NCBI GenBank assembly: GCA_963922315.1
Contig: CAWUID010000025.1
Span: forward strand, 1-30,390
Length of the DNA: 30,390 bases
Direction: 5' to 3'
Source of the DNA: JAHDBG01 sp963922315
GTDB taxonomy: Bacteria > Pseudomonadota > Gammaproteobacteria > Chromatiales > Chromatiaceae
Every line of letters starts with the position of its first letter. The first letter of the stretch is position 1. Made by a program: the position numbers and the translations under genes. Of the stretch, positions 23,189 through 30,390 are shown in pieces. Under the pieces are notes generated by a model, which did not search any database, was not told where the DNA came from, and saw only the letters and a program-made list of their open reading frames with translations.

Positions 23189-23707
23189 CTAAAAATCTTC
23201 GTCCCAATCAACCAGCAAGCTACCGTTTTCGAGATCAACCTGATGTACAGTTTTTTGCCACACAAACGGAATTAACCGCTCGCGCGTACCGGACAGAACG
23301 AGCACATCCTGCGCACCGGTAGCCAGCAGATTCTGCACTGTGCCAAGCGTGATTCCCTGCAGATTATGTACGGTTAAACCAATCAGATCCGCCCAGTAAT
23401 ATTCACCTGGCTCAGTCAGGTAGGGCAGGTCAGCTCGGGTGACGGCAATGCGTGCCCCGATCAGTTGTTCTGCCCGGTCACAGTCGTCACAGTTCTGCAG
23501 TTTCAACGTGATGTATTTGCCTTGTTCCCGCCCGCAGGCAACCTGCCAAGGCTGCCATTGATTACTCAAACGGAGTAATAGCCGGGAATAGGTCGTGATA
23601 TGGCTGCGAGGTTGTGTGTCTGAGTGGACTTTAATCCAGCCACGCAATCCATAGGCGCCGGTGACATGCCCGAGCTCAACCAGATCAGTCGGGTCAGCCA
23701 ACGACAT
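23189..23707 (-). CDS. rimM: Ribosome maturation factor RimM
   Basis: 172 residues. It assists 30S head assembly near S19. The N-terminal RimM domain has ELGHVTGAYGLRGWIKVHSDT. The PRC-barrel half has YYWADLIGLTVHNLQGITLGTVQNLLATGAQDVLVL and ERLIPFVW, ending VDWDEDF. It sits in the standard place between rpsP (16 bases upstream) and trmD. Confidence 0.96.
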   Translation of the reverse strand: MSLADPTDLVELGHVTGAYGLRGWIKVHSDTQPRSHITTYSRLLLRLSNQWQPWQVACGREQGKYITLKLQNCDDCDRAEQLIGARIAVTRADLPYLTEPGEYYWADLIGLTVHNLQGITLGTVQNLLATGAQDVLVLSGTRERLIPFVWQKTVHQVDLENGSLLVDWDEDF

Positions 23708-23723
23708 ACGTTGTTATAAAATT

Positions 23724-23990
23724 TTACGCAGTGGCAGCGACTGCGGCTGCATCCCGTTGCGCAGCAACCAGTTTTTTCGCACGATCTGAGAGCTGACCAC
23801 CGACTGACAACCAGTAATCGACACGAGCCAGATCAATGCGCACAGCTTCCTGATTTTCACGTGCGATCGGGTTATAAAAGCCTAAGCGCTCAATGTAGCG
23901 ACCATCACGTGAACGCCGGGAATCAGCGGCAACCAGGTGATAAAAGGGCCGTTTTTTTGCCCCGGAACGGGCCAGGCGGATGGATACCAT
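23724..23990 (-). CDS. rpsP: 30S ribosomal protein S16
   Basis: 88 residues. MVSIRLARSGAKKRPFYHLV, ADSRRSRDGRYIERLGFYNP and RVDYWLSVGGQLSDRAKKLV are diagnostic, followed by an Ala-rich tail. The frame extends upstream to 24071, but the family start is at 23990. It leads the rpsP-rimM-trmD-rplS operon. The 149-bp gap before it should hold the promoter; a TATTAT on the minus strand is a candidate -10 without a convincing -35. Confidence 0.97.
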   Translation of the reverse strand: MVSIRLARSGAKKRPFYHLVAADSRRSRDGRYIERLGFYNPIARENQEAVRIDLARVDYWLSVGGQLSDRAKKLVAAQRDAAAVAATA

Positions 23991-24139
23991 AACTTTGTCT
24001 CTGTTCGCGGATAAAGGGCACATCTGACATTCTGGCACAGATCCGGAAGACAGCGCCGAATAATAACCCATTTATTTTACGCGAAACCTGCTTATTTGTG
24101 GAGAGCAAATTTCAGGCGCTGAATTATCAGCAGCTCCCT

Positions 24140-25162
24140 TTATTCAGAAATATACCAGCTGACCGTATTACTGATACCTGCATCAATACGATGTGTTGGC
24201 TGGTAACCCAATAACCGTTTTGCTTTGCTGATATCAGCCAGTGAGTGGCGGACATCACCGGCACGAAAATCCCGGTATATTGGCTTAGCGTCGCGCAAAT
24301 GCGGACAATGCGGCATCAGATTGTCTCGCAGTAGCGCATACAACTGATTCAGACTGGTACAGTCACTCACCGCCACGTTATACACCTGATTGCTGGCTGC
24401 CTCGTCTATCGTTGTTGCTGCCAGTAAGTTGGCCTGTACTGCATTATCAACAAAACAAAAATCGCGACTGGTTTCGCCATCACCGTTGATATAGACCGAC
24501 TCATCGCTCAACATCGCTGCAATCCATTTCGGGATCACCGCAGCGTAAGCGCCATTTGGATCCTGGCGACGCCCGAAGATATTGAAATAGCGCAGACCAA
24601 TGGCGCGAAAACCATAAGCGCGCGCAAATACCTCAGCGTATACCTCATTGACCAGTTTGGTCACTGCATAGGGTGAAAGCGGGTTGCCGATCTTATCTTC
24701 CACCTTGGGCAGATCAGCATGATCGCCGTAGGTGGAACTGCTGGCGGCATACACAAAGCGTTTCACACCGGCATCACGTGCCGCGACCAACATATTCAGA
24801 AAACCATCGATATTGTTGGCATTAGTAGCGAGCGGGTTTTCGATACTGCGCGGCACCGAGCCCAGCGCTGCCTGATGCAGCACAAAATCGACTTCCGCAC
24901 ATGCCTGCTGACAGGTCGTCAGATCGCGAATATCGCCATCAATAAAGCGGAAGTTAGCCCATTGCTGCGCAGAAACCAGCGCCTGCACTTGATCCAGGTT
25001 ATGTTGATAACCAGTGCTGAAATTATCCAGCCCGACCACCCGCTGATTAAGACGCAACAATGTTTCTAACAGATGACTACCGATAAAACCGGCCGCGCCG
25101 GTCACCAGCCAATATTTGGGTTCAGTTTGCAGTTGTTGCTGTAGCGTGTTGTAGCACGACAT
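24140..25162 (-). CDS. UDP-sugar 4-epimerase of the WbpP/TviC type (NAD-dependent SDR)
   Basis: 340 residues. It is an extended short-chain dehydrogenase: NAD-binding VTGAAGFIGSHLLE (Gly22, Gly25, Gly28), DNFSTGYQHNLD, Ser143 in the SSSTYGD segment, and the catalytic YAVTK (Tyr165, Lys169). LRYFNIFGRRQDPNGAYAAVIPKW, a YINGDGETSRDFCFVDN segment and RAGDVRHSLADISKAKRLLGYQP are close to UDP-GlcNAc/UDP-GlcNAcA C4-epimerases (WbpP, TviC, GnaB-like), which feed surface-polysaccharide synthesis. UDP-glucose 4-epimerase activity cannot be excluded. It stands alone between proS and the rpsP operon, with no other polysaccharide genes near. GAGG precedes the ATG. Confidence 0.82.
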   Translation of the reverse strand: MSCYNTLQQQLQTEPKYWLVTGAAGFIGSHLLETLLRLNQRVVGLDNFSTGYQHNLDQVQALVSAQQWANFRFIDGDIRDLTTCQQACAEVDFVLHQAALGSVPRSIENPLATNANNIDGFLNMLVAARDAGVKRFVYAASSSTYGDHADLPKVEDKIGNPLSPYAVTKLVNEVYAEVFARAYGFRAIGLRYFNIFGRRQDPNGAYAAVIPKWIAAMLSDESVYINGDGETSRDFCFVDNAVQANLLAATTIDEAASNQVYNVAVSDCTSLNQLYALLRDNLMPHCPHLRDAKPIYRDFRAGDVRHSLADISKAKRLLGYQPTHRIDAGISNTVSWYISE

Positions 25163-25189
25163 CGTCAGAGCCTCAAATTTGTATCCTGA

Positions 25190-25207
25190 GCCGGTGGCGC
25201 TACCGGC
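25190..25207. other. Small GC-rich hairpin between proS and the epimerase gene
   Basis: GCCGGT-GGCGCT-ACCGGC, a perfect 6-bp stem in the 81-bp gap. There is no T-run after it in the minus direction, so it is a weak terminator candidate at most. Confidence 0.3.
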
Positions 25208-25243
25208 GCACTGGAAGTTCGGTTAAAAAGGAGAAAAACAGAC

Positions 25244-26956
25244 TCACATTTCGCTGATTATCTTTTGCACACAGTCGCTGAGCGGCACCATGGTATGGTC
25301 TGTAGCGCCACGTCGCTGATATTCCACAGCACCCTGCTGCAAACTGCGTTTGCCGAGCACGATCCGGCGAGGTACTCCGATCAGATCAGCATCCGCAAAC
25401 ATCACACCCGGTCGTATATCGCGGTCATCCAGCAACACCTCAATACCGGCTGCACACAAGTCTGCGTATAAGGCTTCAGCAGCTTCACGAACTTCCGGCA
25501 CCTTATGTTGCTGTATCGGCAGGATCATCACCTGAAACGGGGCGATGCTGTCCGGCCAGCAGATGCCCTGTGCGTCATGATGCTGTTCTATTGCTGCTGC
25601 CACCAGACGGGATACACCGATACCGTAGCATCCCATAGTCATCGGGATGCTGTTACCCTGTTCGTCGAGCACCTGCGCATGCAGTTGTTCGCTGTAGGTG
25701 GTGCCCAACTGGAAGATGTGTCCAACCTCAATGCCGCGCGCCAGACGCAGCCGGCCCTGCCCATCCGGACTGGGATCACCTGCAATCACGTCACGCAGAT
25801 CAGCAACGGGCGGCAGCGGCAGATCACGGCCCCAGTTCAGCCCGAACCAGTGCTCTCCCTCGACGTTAGCGCCAACGCTGAAGTCGTGGGCCACGGCGGC
25901 TGACCGGTCGACGATCACCGGCAGCGGCAGCTCCAACGGGCCTAATGAACCCGGCCCGGCGCCAACCCGCGCCCGGATGGTGTCGGCATCTGCCATTTGC
26001 AGCGGTGCCGCCACCTGCGGCATTTTTTCGGCCTTGATGGTGTTCAGGGTGTAGTCGCCGCGTATCACTAAGGCGATCATTTCGTGCTCACTGTCAGCCG
26101 CCGCATGCACAATTAAGGTCTTCAGGGTGCGTTCAACCGGGATCTGAAACTGAGCCACCAGATCCGCAATCGTTTTTACCTGTGGCGTTGCCTGGCGGCG
26201 TTTTGGCTCAGCAGGCGCAGGTGCCTGCGATTGCGGACTGATCGCTTCGGCCAGCTCGATGTTCGCCGCATAATCGCTGGTATCGGAAAAGGCGATCACG
26301 TCTTCGCCTGCTTCAGCCAGGATGTGAAATTCGTGTGATGCATTGCCGCCGATGCTGCCGTTATCCGCCGCTACGGCGCGAAAATCCAACCCGCAGCGTT
26401 GCAGGATACTGGTATAAGCCGCGTACATGGCTTCATAGGTTTGCTGTAATGACGCCGCGTCAGTATGAAAGGAGTAGGCATCTTTCATCAGAAATTCGCG
26501 TGCACGCAGGATGCCAAAACGCGGTCGGCGTTCGTCACGGAACTTGGTCTGTATCTGGTAAAAGTTCACCGGTAGCTGACGGTAGCTGTGCAGTGTGTTA
26601 CGTGCCAGGTCAGTGATGATTTCTTCGTGGGTCGGCCCAACACAAAAGTCGCGCTGATGCCGATCCTGCAAACGCAACAGTTCGTCACCATATTTATGCC
26701 AGCGACCAGATTCGCGCCACAATTCTGCCGGCTGTACAGCAGGCATCAGCAATTCGACTGCACCGGCACGGTTCATTTCTGCGCGCACAATCGCTTCAAT
26801 CTTACGCAGCACGCGCAGCCCCAGGGGCAACCAGGTATACAGACCGCTGGCCAGCTTGCGGATCATACCGGCACGCAGCATCAGTTGGTGGCTGACCACT
26901 TCTGCATCTGCCGGTGTTTCTTTCAGGGTGTGGAGTGGAAAATCAGAAATACGCAT
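25244..26956 (-). CDS. proS: Prolyl-tRNA synthetase
   Basis: 570 residues, matching the bacterial form with an editing insertion (E. coli 572). It charges tRNA(Pro) and edits mischarged Ala-tRNA(Pro). The start MRISDFPLHTLKETPADAEV is typical. Class II motifs are seen in LRAGMIRKLASGLYTWLPLG, CVGPTHEEIITDL, QIQTKFRDERRPRFGILRAR, EFLMKDAYSFH and CYGIGVSRLVAAAIEQ. The inserted editing domain occupies about residues 225-400 and carries a Gln/Pro/Ala-rich linker. It starts 8 bases after the csiV stop, so the two are probably co-transcribed. Confidence 0.97.
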   Translation of the reverse strand: MRISDFPLHTLKETPADAEVVSHQLMLRAGMIRKLASGLYTWLPLGLRVLRKIEAIVRAEMNRAGAVELLMPAVQPAELWRESGRWHKYGDELLRLQDRHQRDFCVGPTHEEIITDLARNTLHSYRQLPVNFYQIQTKFRDERRPRFGILRAREFLMKDAYSFHTDAASLQQTYEAMYAAYTSILQRCGLDFRAVAADNGSIGGNASHEFHILAEAGEDVIAFSDTSDYAANIELAEAISPQSQAPAPAEPKRRQATPQVKTIADLVAQFQIPVERTLKTLIVHAAADSEHEMIALVIRGDYTLNTIKAEKMPQVAAPLQMADADTIRARVGAGPGSLGPLELPLPVIVDRSAAVAHDFSVGANVEGEHWFGLNWGRDLPLPPVADLRDVIAGDPSPDGQGRLRLARGIEVGHIFQLGTTYSEQLHAQVLDEQGNSIPMTMGCYGIGVSRLVAAAIEQHHDAQGICWPDSIAPFQVMILPIQQHKVPEVREAAEALYADLCAAGIEVLLDDRDIRPGVMFADADLIGVPRRIVLGKRSLQQGAVEYQRRGATDHTMVPLSDCVQKIISEM

Positions 26957-26964
26957 AATATGTG

Positions 26965-27612
26965 TCAGCTCAGATCAGGTGTGGCGCGTGGCAGGCTGTT
27001 GTCCGGCGATGGCGTCGTGGCGTCAGGTTGTACGGGAGCCGGTTTCGTTTCTGGTTGTGGTGTCGGCGCTGGTTTCGGCTTCGTATAAACCGGCTCTACC
27101 CGTAATAAAACGCCCATTTTCGGGTGATCCAGATAATGCAGATCGCCGCTTTTCAGACGCCGCTGCATATTGATGCGGTATGTCTGTTCTGCACCCTGTA
27201 ACCACCAGTCTGCCGTAAAATGCAGGAAACGCCCTCGCCCCATCTGTATCAGACCACGCAAATCCTCTGTGTCAATCTGGTACCATCGGCCACGTTCACG
27301 CCCGGCCACCCGCTGCTGCCAGCGCGTATGCGCCAGAATGGTCAGACCTTGCTGGCGCAAGGTGGCCGCTGCCTTCGCCAGGCGTTTGTATTTCACCAGC
27401 CGCACACCGGAAGCCGGTGCCCGGGCACCCAATACGTCGCCTGCGGCGGTATCCCAATCAGGCTCTTCCGGGTCAGCCGGCCAGTGTTCAACAGATTCTG
27501 CTGCCGGCTGCTCCGGATAGGCGAATGCCAGCAGTTCTATCGTATACCAGCGTGCTGTGGCCGTCGTGCTGAAGGCACACAGTATACTCAGCCAGACCAT
27601 TGTTCTGATCAA
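26965..27612 (-). CDS. csiV: CsiV-family exported protein
   Basis: 215 residues. The signal peptide (MVWLSILCAFSTTATA) is followed by RWYTIELLAFAYP, the entry to the CsiV domain. LVKYKRLAKAAATLRQQGLTILAHTRWQQ, GRFLHFTADWWL and MQRRLKSGDLHYLDHPKMGVLLRVEP match the family, known from gammaproteobacteria as a periplasmic peptidoglycan-associated protein. A Pro/Lys-rich tail of about 40 residues (KPKPAPTPQPETKPAPVQPD) is low-complexity and not conserved in the family. It is divergent from mutS across 78 bases. Confidence 0.85.
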   Translation of the reverse strand: MIRTMVWLSILCAFSTTATARWYTIELLAFAYPEQPAAESVEHWPADPEEPDWDTAAGDVLGARAPASGVRLVKYKRLAKAAATLRQQGLTILAHTRWQQRVAGRERGRWYQIDTEDLRGLIQMGRGRFLHFTADWWLQGAEQTYRINMQRRLKSGDLHYLDHPKMGVLLRVEPVYTKPKPAPTPQPETKPAPVQPDATTPSPDNSLPRATPDLS

Positions 27613-27640
27613 TGCGTTATCCCTCGTGAAAACTCTCTAT

Positions 27641-27657
27641 CTGCGCGGGATGCGCAG
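27641..27657. promoter_or_regulatory. Inverted repeat in the csiV-mutS divergent gap
   Basis: CTGCGC-GGGAT-GCGCAG, a perfect 6-bp palindrome midway in the 78-bp gap that must hold both divergent promoters. No clear -35/-10 pair was recognised on either strand. Confidence 0.3.
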
Positions 27658-27690
27658 TGTAACTAATAACGACTGACTCCGCAAAAAGCC

Positions 27691-30279
27691 ATGTCTCATA
27701 AGCCCACGCCAGTGATGCAGCAATATCTGCAAATCAAGGCACAACACCCCGACCATCTGGTGTTTTACCGGATGGGTGATTTTTACGAACTATTCTATGC
27801 CGATGCGGAAAAAGCGGCACAGATTCTGGATATTACCCTGACTGCCCGAGGGAAAGGCACCGCCCATCCGATACCGATGGCTGGGGTTCCGTTTCATGCC
27901 GCAGAAGGCTATCTGGCAAAGCTGGTGAAACAGGGTGAATCAGTCGCGATCTGCGAACAGATCGGTGACCCTGCGACCAGTAAGGGGCCAGTCGAGCGCA
28001 AGGTGGTACGTATTGTCACCCCAGGCACGATCAGTGATGAGGCCTTGCTGGACGCACAACGCGACAATCTGCTCGCCGCATTGTTTATCACACAGGGTCA
28101 GTATGCCCTCGCCTGGCTGGATCTGACCGGGGCACGCTTTGCCGCTCAGGAGCTCACTTCGGCTGAGGCCTTAGCGAGTGAACTGCAACGACTGCAACCG
28201 GCTGAGATTGTCCTGCCGGACAATTGCCCACTGGATCCGCAACCCTGGTGTCACGCCAGCCTCACGAAACGGCCTGAATGGCATTTTGAACATGACAGTG
28301 CACAACAGCGCCTGTGCGAACAGTTTGGCACCCGCGATCTGAGCGGCTTCGGGCTGCAACACCACCCGAATGCTACGATTGCAGCAGGTGCCTTGTTGCA
28401 TTATCTGCGTGAAACGCAACAGAACGACCTGCCGCATATTCAGCACCTGCGCCTGGAACAGCCGGGTGACACCCTGATGATTGACGCTGCCACCCGGCGT
28501 AATCTGGAACTGGTACAGGCCAGCTCGGGTTTGCAGCAGCACACCCTGGCCGGTTTACTGGATCGTCACAGCACGGCGATGGGCAGCCGGTTATTACGGC
28601 GCTGGCTGAATCAGCCATTGCGCGATCAGACACTCGTGCAACAACGGCATGCCGCCATCGGCTGCCTGCTGGTGACTCAGTCGGTGCTCGGATTGCAGCG
28701 CATTCTGGCTGGTATTGGTGATGTCGAACGGATTCTGGCCCGTATCGCGCTGGGTAGTGCCCGCCCCCGGGATCTCGCCGTACTGCGTGATTCGCTGGCG
28801 CAATTGCCGGAGGTGCAGGCACAACTGGAGCCGCTGGAGGACGCCTGCCTGACAGAACTGGCCCGGCAGATTGGTGAACATCCGGGGGTTTATCAACTGC
28901 TGTTGCAGGCGATTGTCGAAAATCCGCCAGTGGTAATTCGTGATGGCGGTGTGCTGGCACGTGGCTATGATGCCGAGCTGGATGAACTGCGTGCCCTGTC
29001 GGAAAACGCCGATCAGTTTCTGCTGGATCTGGAACAACGCGAAAAACAACGTACCGGGATTGAATCGCTGAAGGTACGTTATAACCGCATCCACGGTTAT
29101 TTCATCGAAATCAGTAAGGCGAAGGCAGAGGACGTGCCGGGTGATTATGTGCGCCGCCAGACGCTGAAGAATGCTGAACGCTTTATCACGCCAGAACTCA
29201 AGAAGTTTGAAGACCAGGTACTGTCAGCACGAGAACGCGCATTGGCACGTGAAAAGTTCTTATACGACGATCTGTTGCAACGATTACAGCAACGACTGGC
29301 GCCATTGCAACAAAGTGCAGAAGGCATTGCGACCTTAGACGTGATCTGCAACCTGGCAGAGCGGGCGCACAGTCTGAAACTGACCCGCCCCGAATTACGT
29401 GCCGAGCCTGGCCTGGAGATTACCCAGGGACGGCATCCGGTTGTGGAACGCTTAAATGATGCACCCTTTGTCGCCAACGATGTCCGGCTGGATCCGGAAC
29501 AGCGGATGCTGATCATTACCGGCCCGAACATGGGCGGCAAATCGACTTATATGCGCCAGGTCGCGCTGATCACGATCATGGCATACATCGGTAGTTATGT
29601 TCCGGCGCAACATGCGGTGATCGGACAGATTGACCGCATTTTTTCACGCATCGGGGCCTCAGACGATCTGGCCGGTGGCCGTTCCACTTTTATGGTCGAG
29701 ATGGAAGAAACAGCGAACATTCTGCACAATGCCACCGCAGAATCGCTGGTACTGATGGATGAGATCGGGCGCGGAACCAGCACATTCGACGGCCTCTCAC
29801 TAGCCTGGGCCTGTGCTCTGGAACTGGCCGGGCAGATCCGCGCCTTCACACTGTTTGCGACCCATTATTTTGAGCTGACCAGCCTGCCGGAGGAACAATC
29901 CGGCATCCGCAATGTGCACCTGGACGCAGTTGAACATGGCGATGGTATCGTCTTTCTCCATGCGGTCAGATCAGGCCCGGCCAATCAGAGCTATGGCCTG
30001 CAGGTGGCCGCGCTGGCCGGTGTGCCGGGCAATGTCATCCGGCAGGCCCGACAACGTTTGCAGGCATTGGAGCATCAGGCCGCGCAGGCCACAGCTGACA
30101 CCAGTCAGCCCGACTTATTCACATCGGAACCCGTAGCGACTCCGGTCAAACTCTCCCCGGTACAGCAGCAATTGCAAGCGCTGGACATTGATACACTGAC
30201 TCCACGAGCAGCGCTGGAAGCCCTGTATCAACTGAAAGAGCTTGCCACAACGGCCAGCACCAGGGAGCATTCCCAATGA
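27691..30279 (+). CDS. mutS: DNA mismatch repair protein MutS
   Basis: 862 residues (E. coli 853). It recognises mismatches and starts repair. The mismatch-reading FYE is at Phe31-Tyr-Glu33 in MGDFYELF. ATPase signatures are GPNMGGKSTYMRQ (from residue 611), the SDDLAGGRSTFMVEMEETANIL region and DEIGRGTSTFDGLSLAWA, then FATHYFELT. Near the C-terminus QPDLF fits a beta-clamp-binding motif, and the end (LSPVQQQLQALDIDTLTP..ALYQLKEL) matches the tetramerisation segment. The repeated 19-bp element end motif begins four bases after its stop codon. Confidence 0.97.
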   Translation: MSHKPTPVMQQYLQIKAQHPDHLVFYRMGDFYELFYADAEKAAQILDITLTARGKGTAHPIPMAGVPFHAAEGYLAKLVKQGESVAICEQIGDPATSKGPVERKVVRIVTPGTISDEALLDAQRDNLLAALFITQGQYALAWLDLTGARFAAQELTSAEALASELQRLQPAEIVLPDNCPLDPQPWCHASLTKRPEWHFEHDSAQQRLCEQFGTRDLSGFGLQHHPNATIAAGALLHYLRETQQNDLPHIQHLRLEQPGDTLMIDAATRRNLELVQASSGLQQHTLAGLLDRHSTAMGSRLLRRWLNQPLRDQTLVQQRHAAIGCLLVTQSVLGLQRILAGIGDVERILARIALGSARPRDLAVLRDSLAQLPEVQAQLEPLEDACLTELARQIGEHPGVYQLLLQAIVENPPVVIRDGGVLARGYDAELDELRALSENADQFLLDLEQREKQRTGIESLKVRYNRIHGYFIEISKAKAEDVPGDYVRRQTLKNAERFITPELKKFEDQVLSARERALAREKFLYDDLLQRLQQRLAPLQQSAEGIATLDVICNLAERAHSLKLTRPELRAEPGLEITQGRHPVVERLNDAPFVANDVRLDPEQRMLIITGPNMGGKSTYMRQVALITIMAYIGSYVPAQHAVIGQIDRIFSRIGASDDLAGGRSTFMVEMEETANILHNATAESLVLMDEIGRGTSTFDGLSLAWACALELAGQIRAFTLFATHYFELTSLPEEQSGIRNVHLDAVEHGDGIVFLHAVRSGPANQSYGLQVAALAGVPGNVIRQARQRLQALEHQAAQATADTSQPDLFTSEPVATPVKLSPVQQQLQALDIDTLTPRAALEALYQLKELATTASTREHSQ

Positions 30280-30282
30280 AGC

Positions 30283-30301
30283 GCGATTCAGACTGATGTC
30301 G
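30283..30301 (+). repeat. Element end motif, copy C
   Basis: GCGATTCAGACTGATGTCG, 17 of 19 bases identical to copy B (14415-14433, minus strand). It lies just after the mutS stop, as copy A lies at the end of the ogt-type gene. The palindromic unit that follows copies A and B is not present in the 89 bases available here. Confidence 0.5.
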
Positions 30302-30333
30302 TGTGATACACTATGTTTTAACTGGCTTTAGTT

Positions 30334-30390
30334 ATGGAACTAGAGTTTAGAGCGAGCGGGTCTTCCCAAGCCTCGTTGTATGAGCTTGGT
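30334..30390 (+). CDS. Possible truncated ORF at the window edge
   Basis: ATG at 30334 opens a frame, MELEFRASGSSQASLYELG, that runs off the window. It lies 33 bases inside copy C of the element end motif, where a transposase start would be expected if copy C is the end of an autonomous element. I do not recognise the product from 19 residues. The minus strand is also open here (30340-30390, ending RPARSKL), so the coding strand is not settled. Confidence 0.2.
   Translation, partial: MELEFRASGSSQASLYELG

Noticed and set aside
1..30390. tRNA, rRNA or CRISPR arrays
   Set aside because: No cloverleaf with conserved T-loop, no rRNA segment and no regularly spaced repeat was recognised in any intergenic gap.

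Overview
The window reads as a chromosomal segment of a gammaproteobacterium. The supporting genes are rpoH (sigma-32), a CsiV-family protein, the rpsP-rimM-trmD-rplS block, mltG-tmk-holB, and the gatB route to Gln-tRNA/Asn-tRNA. I cannot name the genus. Most genes are moderately GC-rich (around or just above 50% by eye). One gene near 8-9.4 kb is clearly AT-rich.

Layout. (1) 1-4.24 kb: two tandem, closely related ATPases carrying a P-loop and a C-terminal PD-(D/E)XK-like domain. Each is preceded by the remains of a nonribosomal-peptide-synthetase-type thioesterase, so the unit [thioesterase + ATPase] appears duplicated. (2) 4.3-13.7 kb, plus strand: gatB, an RpfE/COG4255-type gene, an RND adaptor, an AT-rich two-nuclease-domain fusion, a small unknown ORF, an RND pump and an ogt-type alkyltransferase. 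Most starts and stops here overlap. The AT-rich gene sits between adaptor and pump and looks like an insertion. (3) 13.7-14.45 kb: no credible gene, but a roughly 730-bp element with inverted ends and two internal palindromic units in opposite orientation. (4) 14.5-17.6 kb, plus: rpoH, a CheW-like gene, proC and a secreted Lcl/DUF1566-like protein, closed by a terminator. (5) 17.8-27.6 kb, minus: csiV-proS-(UDP-sugar epimerase)-rpsP-rimM-trmD-rplS-rpsU-yqeY-nadC-mltG-tmk-holB. (6) 27.7 kb to the end, plus: mutS, followed by one more copy of the element end motif and the possible start of a truncated ORF.

How the genes work together. The minus-strand block is housekeeping: translation (S16, L19, S21, RimM, TrmD, ProRS), NAD synthesis, cell wall (MltG) and replication (Tmk, HolB). 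The plus-strand RND adaptor and pump form an efflux system whose outer-membrane channel is not in the window. The most unusual parts are the tandem ATPase/nuclease paralogues with a strongly diverged segment between Walker A and Walker B, the RNase H-like/DUF429 fusion bounded by an 11-bp direct repeat, and the inverted-repeat element whose left end supplies the last codons and stop of the ogt-type gene.
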